DNA from: Actinoallomurus sp963736325 | Lineage (GTDB): Bacteria; Actinomycetota; Actinomycetes; Streptosporangiales; Streptosporangiaceae | Assembly (NCBI GenBank): GCA_963736325.1 | Contig: CAVTOG010000010.1 | Span: forward strand, 496,001-560,000 | Direction: 5' to 3' | DNA length: 64,000 nt | Shown here: positions 57,492 to 64,000 of the stretch, piece by piece | Layout of the letters: every line of letters starts with the position of its first letter | How positions within the stretch are numbered: position 1 is the stretch's first letter | Made by a program: the position numbers and the translations under genes | The notes under the pieces: model-generated | The model's input: the letters and a program-made list of their open reading frames with translations, nothing else | What the model was told of the DNA's origin: nothing | The model's database searches: none

Positions 57492-58286
57492 ATGCCCCGG
57501 TCCCCCGGCGCGTCACCCCGGGAACGGCAGATCCTCCAGGAAGAAATCGCCGAGCCGCTCAAACGGCTCCGCCGAACGGCGGGCGACCCGGCCTGCGGGA
57601 AAATCGCCAAAGCCGCGGGCCTCTCTCGCAACACGGTCGACAATGTCTTCAACGCCCGCCGGCTGGCGCGTTCCGACACGATTGAAGCGATCGTCACCGC
57701 CTTGAACGGCGACGTGGTGTGGTGGCGCCGCCGCTGGGCAGCGGTCCGAGACCGCCTGGACGACCTGAACGAGACCTGTCCCGAACCATCCGCGACCGCC
57801 GCCCTGACCGTTCCTCCCGGCCCTCCTGCGAAGACGAGCACCGAACGGGCCGATACAGGCGAACCGTCCGGGCCAACGGGTCGGCCGGGCACCGGGCGAC
57901 GGGTACGGCGGGTGGTGGTGACGGTCGTCGCGGCGCTCATGCTGATCGCCGTGGGCGGGGTGGTCTGGGTGGCCGAGATGGGCGACGCGGTCTCGGGCGC
58001 CGCACCCGCGCACGCCACCGGCGACCGGAACGGACACGTCCAGCCGCTGCCCCACGACCTGCCGTACGTGCAGTGCGGCGACCGCACACATTCGATCCTC
58101 AGCGGACCGGGCCGGTCTCGCGGCGGCACCCCTCTCGGTGAGATTCACCCCGGCGAGCGTTTCATCGTCACCGGTCAGACGGCCTTCTGGAAGTACGGCC
58201 ACACCGACGGCACCTCACCCCGTACCGGCTGGGTCCTGGCCGACTACCTCTGCCACGCCGACCGCACCCCTACGGCCCGCCGTTGA
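57492..58286 (+). CDS. Cytoplasmic HTH, one TM helix and extracellular SH3-like domain
   Basis: 264 residues in three parts. Residues 1-65 form an HTH-like helix bundle ('CGKIAKAAGLSRNTVDNVFN', then 'ARRLARSDTIEAIVTAL'). A Pro-rich linker leads to a single membrane helix near residues 139-158 ('VVVTVVAALMLIAVGGVVWV'). The outer C-terminal part contains 'RTHSILSGPGRSRGGTPLGE' and 'FIVTGQTAFWKYGHT', ending 'RTGWVLADYLCH', like bacterial SH3 domains. The order HTH-TM-SH3 suggests a one-component sensor that reads the cell wall and binds DNA. The family is otherwise unknown to me. Confidence 0.7.
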   Translation: MPRSPGASPRERQILQEEIAEPLKRLRRTAGDPACGKIAKAAGLSRNTVDNVFNARRLARSDTIEAIVTALNGDVVWWRRRWAAVRDRLDDLNETCPEPSATAALTVPPGPPAKTSTERADTGEPSGPTGRPGTGRRVRRVVVTVVAALMLIAVGGVVWVAEMGDAVSGAAPAHATGDRNGHVQPLPHDLPYVQCGDRTHSILSGPGRSRGGTPLGEIHPGERFIVTGQTAFWKYGHTDGTSPRTGWVLADYLCHADRTPTARR

Positions 58287-58291
58287 AGCGA

Positions 58292-59161
58292 TCAGCTCCG
58301 GGGGACCAGACCGCGTACTAGAAGCGCGGCGGCGGTCGAGATGACCTTCTCGTCGGTGGCGGCGCCCTTCTCGCCGTAGGTGTAGACGGCGATGATCAGA
58401 GGCGCGTGCGACGGCGGCCAGGTGATGGCGACGTCGTTGACGCCGCCGTACGAGCTGCCGGTGCCGGTCTTGTCGCCGGTGGGCCAGTCTTCGGGGAGGC
58501 CGGCGCGGATGCGGTGGTCGCCCGTCCGGCAGGAGCGCAGCCAGCGGATCATTCGGTCGCGGTCCGGCGAGGCGAGTGCCTTGCCGAGGGTGACGGCGTA
58601 CAGGTCGCGGCCCATCGCGGCGGGGGTGGTGGTGTCGCGTTGCGACCCTGGCCGCCAGTCGTTGAGGGTGGGCTCGTTGTGGTCGAGCCGCGAGATCGGG
58701 TCGTGGAGCGAACGGTAGTAGCGCGTCAGTCCGGCGGGGCCGCCGGTCTCCCGTAGCAGGAGGTTGGCCGCGGTGTTGTCGCTCACGGACATCGCCGCGG
58801 CGATCAGCCGGGAGACGGTCATGCCGGCGTCGCCGTGGCCCTTGGTCAGCGGCGAGCCGTCCACTTCCTGGCTCGCCTTCCAGTGGATCGTACGGTCGAG
58901 CCGCGTGGACCCGTGGAGGATCGCGGCGGCCTCGAGCGCCTTCCACGTCGACAGGGACGGGAACCGCTCGTCCATCCGGTAGCCGATGACCTTGCCGCTG
59001 CCCGTGTCGACGGCGAACGCGCCGATGTGACGGTGGGAGGAGATCTCCAGCCGCCGCAGGTCACCCGTAGCGTCGGGGGTTGGAGCGCTGACCGTCGGCG
59101 ACGCATGGCCGCACGCCGTGACGGCCACCAGCACCGCGAAGGCCACGTTCTTCCAGGGCAT
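58292..59161 (-). CDS. Class A beta-lactamase, predicted lipoprotein
   Basis: 289 residues with every class A motif: S71-T-W-K74, S127-D-N129, E163-P-T-L-N167 and K231-T-G233. The signal peptide ends in a lipobox VTAC (C17), so the enzyme is membrane-anchored outside. The general base Glu and its LN partner are intact, so it should hydrolyse penicillins. It is convergent with the HTH-TM-SH3 gene, with 5 bp between stops. The upstream divergent position, where a LysR activator often sits, holds only a chimeric remnant. Confidence 0.92.
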   Translation of the reverse strand: MPWKNVAFAVLVAVTACGHASPTVSAPTPDATGDLRRLEISSHRHIGAFAVDTGSGKVIGYRMDERFPSLSTWKALEAAAILHGSTRLDRTIHWKASQEVDGSPLTKGHGDAGMTVSRLIAAAMSVSDNTAANLLLRETGGPAGLTRYYRSLHDPISRLDHNEPTLNDWRPGSQRDTTTPAAMGRDLYAVTLGKALASPDRDRMIRWLRSCRTGDHRIRAGLPEDWPTGDKTGTGSSYGGVNDVAITWPPSHAPLIIAVYTYGEKGAATDEKVISTAAALLVRGLVPRS

Positions 59162-59271
59162 CTCTGAGCTCCGATCAGGAAGTAGGAGACCACCGACTCA
59201 ACCAACCCACCTGCGCTCATGTCCAAGAGACAAAGTTGAACGACCCATATCACTCTGATATGAGTCGGTGA

Positions 59272-59604
59272 ATGGACCTGCTCGTGCACCTGGAGACGTT
59301 CGTCGCCGTCGCGACGCCGGCGGCGACGGCCGAGCTCCGCCGCCTGATGTCCCTGCAGGTGTTCACACACCGGCTGTCGAGCGACCTGCGCACGGACACG
59401 GTACGGGTGAGCGGCAAGACCGGGACGTTCCTGCACCTGCGCCACGAGATCGGCGTCGTCGAGTCGGAAGAGGGCACCCGCGTCGCCATCGCCGCACTCA
59501 CGCGCGCCACCCGCAGGGCGACGATCGCCCACGACATCGACCTCGCGATCGACCTCGCGATCGGCGCGGCGGCCAGGTCGGCCTTCGAGGCCCTGCGGAC
59601 GTGA
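59272..59604 (+). pseudogene. Chimera: LysR-like N terminus joined to a serine-hydrolase C terminus
   Basis: The first 14 residues, 'MDLLVHLETFVAVA', are the classic opening of a LysR regulator. From residue 16 the protein becomes the end of a beta-lactamase-like serine hydrolase: 'ELRRLMSLQVFTHRLSSDL', then 'VRVSGKTGTFLHLRHEIGVV' with the KTG triad. The LysR HTH and effector domain and the hydrolase's SxxK and SxN motifs are all missing. The junction is at about 59315. A deletion between a LysR gene and a downstream hydrolase gene would explain it. Confidence 0.65.
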
Positions 59605-59637
59605 CGGTGTTCGGCGCGCTGCGCGGCGCAGCCGCGC

Positions 59638-60068
59638 TCAGACTGCGATGCGGGCGGCGAACGCGCGCAGGCCGGGCATCGAGCCGCGGGCGCTGAGGAG
59701 TTCCTCGGTCATCCGGCGGACCGGCGGCCGGTAGCGGACCTCGTCGGGCGCGGCGCGTTCGGCGGCGCGCAGGGCCTGGTAGCAGGCTTCGGGCCTGTTC
59801 CACTGGCGTTTGGAAGAAGCCCGAAGATCTGCGGCGATAAAAGGAGCACGTCAGCGAATCGACGCAGCACCGCGGTATCGGCGAGAGGCACGATTCCGCG
59901 TTCGAACCGAGAAACCTGCGATGCCGAATAACCGGCACGCTCACCGCGTTGAGCAAGCGTAAGCCCCCGGGCGTGACGGGTGGCGCGAACGATCGCGCCG
60001 GCGCTTTGTGCGGGTTGTGCGTTCACCGGCCGCTCCGCGCGAGAGATCCCTCTGAACACGGTAACCAT
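59638..60068 (-). pseudogene. Xre-family regulator with the middle deleted and a frameshift
   Basis: The N-terminal HTH is good: 'AGAIVRATRHARGLTLAQRG', 'ERAGYSASQVSRFERGI', 'ADTAVLRRFADVLLLSPQIF'. After 'GLLPN' the sequence changes frame and continues at once with 'RPEACYQALRAAERAAPDEV' and 'ARGSMPGLRAFAARIAV', the far C-terminal end of TPR-bearing Xre regulators. The central TPR region of some 250 residues is absent. It is unlikely to fold as a regulator. Confidence 0.7.
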
Positions 60069-60373
60069 GTACGACAGGGGCGGGCCAGGGGGTTTGCATC
60101 GCATGCAAGCCGTTGCCCGAACACGCAACGAAGCCTTCTTTCTCGCTCGCGTATCGGGCTTATTCAAGGCATATCTCTGGAGAGAAGGGTGCCGCGAAAA
60201 TGAGCGAGCCCGGTGCGACGGTGGCGGCGGCCGAACGGGAACGAGCTTGCCGTGCTCCCCTGTGGCGTTTGCCACCGATAAGGCTGAAACAAGCTCATAG
60301 GGTGGCGTGGTCAAGACCATCGACGCGATTGGAGCGATGACATGGAATCGCGTTCGCGGGCCCTCCGGTAGCC
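60069..60373. other. Gene-free stretch before the M48 group
   Basis: About 300 bp with no convincing coding frame. It is somewhat less GC-rich than its surroundings and must contain the promoters of the regulator remnant and of the plus-strand operon starting at 60374. I see no clear operator or hairpin. Confidence 0.4.
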
Positions 60374-60859
60374 ATGGCTGACAACGCCGAGGTTAAAGGC
60401 CTGTACCTGGCCGACGTAGTCCACGACGTGATAGCGGATTTCGCGCCCGAGGAGCTCCCGCTGCTGGCCGCGCTGCGACGGTTCGATGACGCCGAGGCCG
60501 GTCGCAGGCTCGCTCGCGGGAACAGGCGTGACGACCCGCTCGGGTTCGGCATGGGCGAGATCGTCGCCTTGGCGACGCCCGCCGTGTACATCGCGGTGCG
60601 GCAGGTCGCCGACCGGGTGACGGGAACGGTGACGGACGGGATGTTCGCGCGAATCCGTGTTCTCGTCCGCAGGAGGCGACGCCGGGTGGAGCCTGCCGTT
60701 CCTCTGCCGCATTTCAGCCCGGCCGACATCCGCGAGGTGCACGACCGGGTCAAGGAGCTCGCCGTGAAAGGCGGCATGAAACCGGCCCGCGCCGAGCAAC
60801 TCGCGGACCAGGTGATCGGCCGCCTCACCCTCGACGGCTACACGGGCGACGCGACGTGA
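60374..60859 (+). CDS. Hypothetical protein preceding an M48 protease gene
   Basis: 161 residues. It has an acidic helical N terminus ('VVHDVIADFAPEELPLLAAL'), a mildly hydrophobic stretch 'MGEIVALATPAVYIAVRQVA', a basic cluster 'RIRVLVRRRRRRVEP', and a C-terminal helical part 'FSPADIREVHDRVKELAV' with 'ARAEQLADQVIGRLTL'. I recognise no family. Its stop overlaps a following GTG by 4 bp, and the M48 gene begins 265 bp later, so it is likely the first gene of that operon. Confidence 0.6.
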   Translation: MADNAEVKGLYLADVVHDVIADFAPEELPLLAALRRFDDAEAGRRLARGNRRDDPLGFGMGEIVALATPAVYIAVRQVADRVTGTVTDGMFARIRVLVRRRRRRVEPAVPLPHFSPADIREVHDRVKELAVKGGMKPARAEQLADQVIGRLTLDGYTGDAT

Positions 60860-61128
60860 ACGGCACCACACCGGAGTCACCGACCGGCCTGGGACCGTAC
60901 CGAACAGCCCGGCCGATTCACCTTCGGCCGCCGCACGAACGACTTCACATGAACGGCCACGCCACACCAGGGCCGATGGTCTGCCCGGCCCACGCCGGGA
61001 CGGCCCGGCCGACTCACCCTCGACGGCCGCACAAACGGCGCCGCACGAACGGCCACGTCACACTGGAGCCGACAGCCGGCTCGACCCGACGGCCCGGCCG
61101 ACTCGGCCGCAGAGACGGCACCGTATGA
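60856..61128 (+). CDS. Possible 90-aa linking protein with internal direct repeats
   Basis: The frame starts at a GTG overlapping the previous stop (GTGA) and ends in a TGA overlapping the M48 ATG (ATGA). The sequence is low-complexity, rich in Pro, Arg, His and Thr, and contains two related segments starting at 60908 and 61004 (cccggccga-t/c-tcacc) with a third partial copy at 61093. Overlaps on both ends suggest ribosomes pass through it, but the peptide itself may not matter. Confidence 0.4.
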   Translation: MNGTTPESPTGLGPYRTARPIHLRPPHERLHMNGHATPGPMVCPAHAGTARPTHPRRPHKRRRTNGHVTLEPTAGSTRRPGRLGRRDGTV

Positions 61129-64000
61129 ACGGTCGCACCGGGCCCGAACCGGCGGGCCGCTCCACCCGCACCGGACGGGCGATCGACCGCGCCGCCTCGC
61201 CGTTCGACGAACGGGTGCTGGGCGCGGGTACGACGGCGCGATTCGTTCTCCTGCTCGTCCTGTTCGTGGCCGGGAGTGCCGCGACCACGTACGACCTCGT
61301 CGAGCGGCTGTACCTCTTTCCCTCCAACCCGTACGGGGGGTGCCTGCTCGCGGCCGGGTTCAACCCCGAGGCCGGGACCGGCGCGGAGATGGTCCCGACC
61401 CTCCGCTACGGAGCGGCGCTGAACGCCTGCTGGGCCAGTCATGTCCCGGACGTGTCCTGGATTCCCCTCGTGGCGCCCTTGGTCTTCATCGCGCTGGCGG
61501 CCGGTCTGTACCGCGCGCTGCCGATGTGGAAAGGGCGGCGTTCCCACGTCGTCGGGCTGGACGATGCGGATCTGCGGCGGGAACTCGACGCCCTGGTGGC
61601 GCGGGCGGGACTCACCGTGGCGCCGAGGTTCGTCGTCGACCCGGGAGCGGCCACCGCCGGCGCGGTGGTCTTCGGCACGAGGAAGCATCCGGTGATCTGT
61701 CTGCACGCCGGCCTCATCGTCGAGTACGCGAGGCGTCCCGAACGCTTCCGCGCCGTCGTCCTGCACGAATTCGCGCACATCCGCAACGGCGACGTCGCCA
61801 TCACGTACGCGACCGTGGCGACGTGGCGTGTCTTCCTCGGCGCGGTCCTGCCGTTCGAGGCCGCCGTGCACACCGCCGAGATGTTCACCCGCGATGACCC
61901 GGCGTCGTGGGGCGACACACCGTACTACGTGGCGAAGCTGGTCCAAGTGGCCCTCATCGGCGTCCTCGTCTACCTCACGCGCGCGGACATCCTGCGCACC
62001 CGTGAGCTGTACGCCGACCTCACCGCCGTACGACACCTGGGCGTACGGAGAGAAGCCCTCCTGCCCGCCATGCCGGACCAGACCGTACGACCCGAGACGC
62101 CTCCGCCCAGCACGACGGACCAGACCGTACGACCCGAATCACTTCCGCCCGGCGCGACCGACCTGGCCGTACAACCCGAGCCCTCGACGCCCAGCGCGGC
62201 TGACCTGGCCGTACGACCCGAATCGCTTCCGCTCGACGCGACCGAGCAGGCCGTACGACGTGATCCTCCGCCGCCCGACGCGACGGACGAGACGAGCACC
62301 GTTCGGCCCGATGCCCTAGGCCGGGCGAACCGCCGGACCTCGCGGGCGGCTTTCGCGGAGATGTGGCGTACCCACCCGTCCTGGGGGCTTCGCGGGCGGT
62401 CGCTCACGGATCCGGCGTCGCTCTTCACGCTGCGTGCCGTGCCGATGTTCGTCACGGGGCTGGCGGCGGGGATCGCCTCGATCCAGCTCGCGAACGGCTA
62501 CCGGGAGACCTACATCGGCGGCACGTGGCTGCAGACGGTCCACTACCTGCTGATATCGGCGCTGATCATGGCCATCGGCGGCGTGGCACTGTGGCGGGCC
62601 GCCGTGTACGCGCTGCTCACCGGCGGCCGGGTTCCGTCCGGATGGCGTACGGGGCTGTGGCTGGGCGCCGGCATGGCCGTGGGCGGGCTGACCAACAACA
62701 AGATCATCTTTGGCCGGTGGCCGCTTCCGCACTTCGAAGTGTTCGTGATCCCGCCCGTCGTGTGCGCCCTGCTGATGGCCTGGACCGCCCAATACGCCGA
62801 ACTCCGCGTCAGGACCTGCCGAAGCCGCTCGCTGCGGCCGGCGATGCTGTCCGGGCTGATCGCCCCCTGGCTCGTACTGGCCTTCGCGCTGCTCTGGTGG
62901 GACAACGGCGGCTGGGCCAGAGGCTGGGGACTCTCCACCAGCGGAGAACTGGCCCGCCAGGGCCTGCCGTCCACGCCCCTGCTGCTACAGATCACGACCA
63001 CACTGCGGGCGCTGCCAGGCAGCGATTTGGGCGGCATGGGCCTGTGGTGGGCCGTGCCGCTCCTGTGGCTGGTCCCCTTGCTTCTGTGGAGCGCCCTCCC
63101 ACGGACCACCAGCCTGAAGCCGGGATCCGCGCCTCCAGCCGACGCGCGCCGGCTCGACCGCTTGAAGCCGAGATCCGCGCGTCCACCCGGCGCCGCACAA
63201 CGGCTCGACCCGGTGGAGCCGGGATCCGCGCCTCCCATCACCGACGCACCCGGTATGCGGGCCGATGTCCCGCGATGGCTCGACCGGGTGAGGCCCGGGT
63301 CGGCGGCGCTCGTCGCGGACCCGCCCGACATGCGCCGGGCCGTACGGGCGGGTCTGTTCGGTGGGCTGCTCTGCTGTGCCGGGCTTCTCGCCGCGCCTCT
63401 GGGCCTGGACTCCGTCCGCACGTTCCACGACAGCCGGGCCGACACGCAGGCGTACATGGCCTGGATCATCCTTGTCATCGCCGCGTCCATGACGGTGACG
63501 GCCGCCGTGACCGTGCTGTACGCCCGGGACCGCTATCCGCTGATCCGAGCACTCGTCGCGGCGGGCATCACCGCCCTCGCCGGCATCACGGCCCAGTACG
63601 TGAAGGGAACCGCCGACGGCTGCCTCGGCCCCATGAACACCCTGACGACCGAATGCTCCTGGCGCCCGAACCGGTACCTCACGCTGCTCGAGAACCCGAT
63701 CGGCCACATCCTCGGCCCGGCACTCCTCGTCTCCGCCCTGGCCGCGGCCCTGGTTCACGCCGCCGCCTCACGCCTGCGACGCTCCGAACCGCACACGCCC
63801 CCGGGCCCTGGCACCCGCAGACCCCGCCTCGCCGCGGCCCTCGTCGTGGCGGCGGCGGCCGGCCTCATCGGAACCGAGACCGTGAACGCGGCCTTCGCCG
63901 AGAACACCCCGATCCCCGACAGCGAACTGCTTCTCGTGTACGCCACACCCCCACCCGCCTCCGTCGCCACCCAGCGGATCCAGCTCAGGAACTGGTGGAA
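61125..64000 (+). CDS. M48-family membrane metalloprotease, 3' end beyond window
   Basis: At least 958 codons, open to the window edge. Two N-terminal membrane helices are visible (about residues 45-62 and 117-133), then the zinc motif H214-E-F-A-H218 in 'AVVLHEFAHIRNGDVAITY' and the third ligand E294 in 'RTRELYADLTAVRH', as in Ste24/HtpX-type M48 enzymes. A Pro-rich stretch of five 14-residue repeats follows. Many more membrane helices come after it, a much larger C-terminal region than HtpX has. A second Pro/Arg-rich segment lies at about 63115-63300. It probably cleaves membrane or wall proteins; the added multi-helix part is of unknown purpose. Confidence 0.85.
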   Translation, partial: MNGRTGPEPAGRSTRTGRAIDRAASPFDERVLGAGTTARFVLLLVLFVAGSAATTYDLVERLYLFPSNPYGGCLLAAGFNPEAGTGAEMVPTLRYGAALNACWASHVPDVSWIPLVAPLVFIALAAGLYRALPMWKGRRSHVVGLDDADLRRELDALVARAGLTVAPRFVVDPGAATAGAVVFGTRKHPVICLHAGLIVEYARRPERFRAVVLHEFAHIRNGDVAITYATVATWRVFLGAVLPFEAAVHTAEMFTRDDPASWGDTPYYVAKLVQVALIGVLVYLTRADILRTRELYADLTAVRHLGVRREALLPAMPDQTVRPETPPPSTTDQTVRPESLPPGATDLAVQPEPSTPSAADLAVRPESLPLDATEQAVRRDPPPPDATDETSTVRPDALGRANRRTSRAAFAEMWRTHPSWGLRGRSLTDPASLFTLRAVPMFVTGLAAGIASIQLANGYRETYIGGTWLQTVHYLLISALIMAIGGVALWRAAVYALLTGGRVPSGWRTGLWLGAGMAVGGLTNNKIIFGRWPLPHFEVFVIPPVVCALLMAWTAQYAELRVRTCRSRSLRPAMLSGLIAPWLVLAFALLWWDNGGWARGWGLSTSGELARQGLPSTPLLLQITTTLRALPGSDLGGMGLWWAVPLLWLVPLLLWSALPRTTSLKPGSAPPADARRLDRLKPRSARPPGAAQRLDPVEPGSAPPITDAPGMRADVPRWLDRVRPGSAALVADPPDMRRAVRAGLFGGLLCCAGLLAAPLGLDSVRTFHDSRADTQAYMAWIILVIAASMTVTAAVTVLYARDRYPLIRALVAAGITALAGITAQYVKGTADGCLGPMNTLTTECSWRPNRYLTLLENPIGHILGPALLVSALAAALVHAAASRLRRSEPHTPPGPGTRRPRLAAALVVAAAAGLIGTETVNAAFAENTPIPDSELLLVYATPPPASVATQRIQLRNWW
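62082..62291 (+). repeat. Five 42-bp tandem repeats inside the M48 gene
   Basis: Five consecutive in-frame units of 14 residues begin TVRPE or a variant (TVRPE, TVRPE, AVQPE, AVRPE, AVRRD) and end in D/E-rich TDQ-like residues. The DNA word 'ccgtacgacccga' recurs every 42 bp. The array forms a disordered linker between the protease domain and the later membrane helices. Confidence 0.88.

Noticed and set aside
1..64000. tRNA, rRNA, riboswitch and replication-origin signals
   Set aside because: I scanned for cloverleaf-type stretches, conserved rRNA blocks and DnaA-box clusters by eye and found nothing convincing. A covariance-model search would be decisive.

Overview
The window is about 64 kb of very GC-rich DNA. 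GTG starts are common, genes are densely packed and often overlap by 4 bp, and the gene set is that of a filamentous actinomycete: a conservon-type kinase/roadblock pair, a PPOX-class (F420/FMN) oxidoreductase, many LacI, TetR, GntR and AraC regulators, and abundant sugar ABC transporters and glycoside hydrolases. I cannot resolve the genus from sequence alone. I saw no rRNA, tRNA or CRISPR array.

Layout. 1-2012: the end of a conservon (histidine-kinase-like ATPase and roadblock protein). 2280-6680: a small decayed catabolic group (isopropylmalate/tartrate dehydrogenase-like gene with an in-frame internal deletion, an intact D-2-hydroxyacid dehydrogenase, an FCD-type GntR regulator, and an amidase broken by frameshifts). 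6816-8042: a macrolide-type glycosyltransferase. 8051-9815: remnants of a sugar ABC transporter fused to the tail of an MmyB-like regulator. 9897-19011: GH35 beta-galactosidase, divergent LacI regulator and an Opp/Dpp-type ABC importer. 19404-23931: a GlxA-type regulator, a compact operon of a heme-dependent guanidino N-hydroxylase-like protein, a cupin and an APC permease, then an AraC regulator. 24225-29526: aminopeptidase N and a coupled sulfotransferase/sulfatase pair. 30696-33267: a 2.6-kb segment bounded by 55-bp near-perfect inverted repeats with an IS630 transposase scrap at one end; it carries a TetR regulator, an acetyltransferase and an NAD(P)-dependent dehydrogenase. 33329-35757: VOC protein, Vat-like acetyltransferase and erythromycin-esterase-like protein. 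35791-53023: a carbohydrate locus (GH42, GH3, GH140-like, SDR, enolase-superfamily dehydratase, LacI, MalFGE-type ABC importer, D-apionate-lactonase-like protein, GH2, GH16). 53201-64000: LtrA protein, VOC protein, Kef-type antiporter, a secreted unknown, an HTH-TM-SH3-like protein, a class A beta-lactamase flanked by broken regulator and hydrolase genes, and a large M48 metalloprotease running off the window.

How the genes work together. The most coherent system is at 35.8-53.0 kb. The same 12-bp operator, TGAACCGGTTCA, lies upstream of the GH3/GH140 divergent pair, the ABC importer and the GH2/GH16 divergent pair, with a variant inside the GH16 start region. The LacI gene at 43477 is the natural owner. 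A secreted GH16 would cut a polymer outside, the ABC system would import oligosaccharides, and signal-less GH42, GH3, GH140-like and GH2 enzymes would trim them in the cytoplasm. An SDR dehydrogenase, an ApnL-like lactonase and a DgoD-like dehydratase could then form an oxidative, non-phosphorylating route for a released sugar. The GH140/ApnL pairing points to apiose or another unusual pectic sugar, but this is inference.

The second candidate system is the three-gene, translationally coupled operon at 20481-22932. It resembles a split version of enzymes that N-hydroxylate and then rearrange guanidino compounds. A window-wide theme is decay by deletion: at least eight loci are truncated or joined in chimeras while their neighbours are intact.
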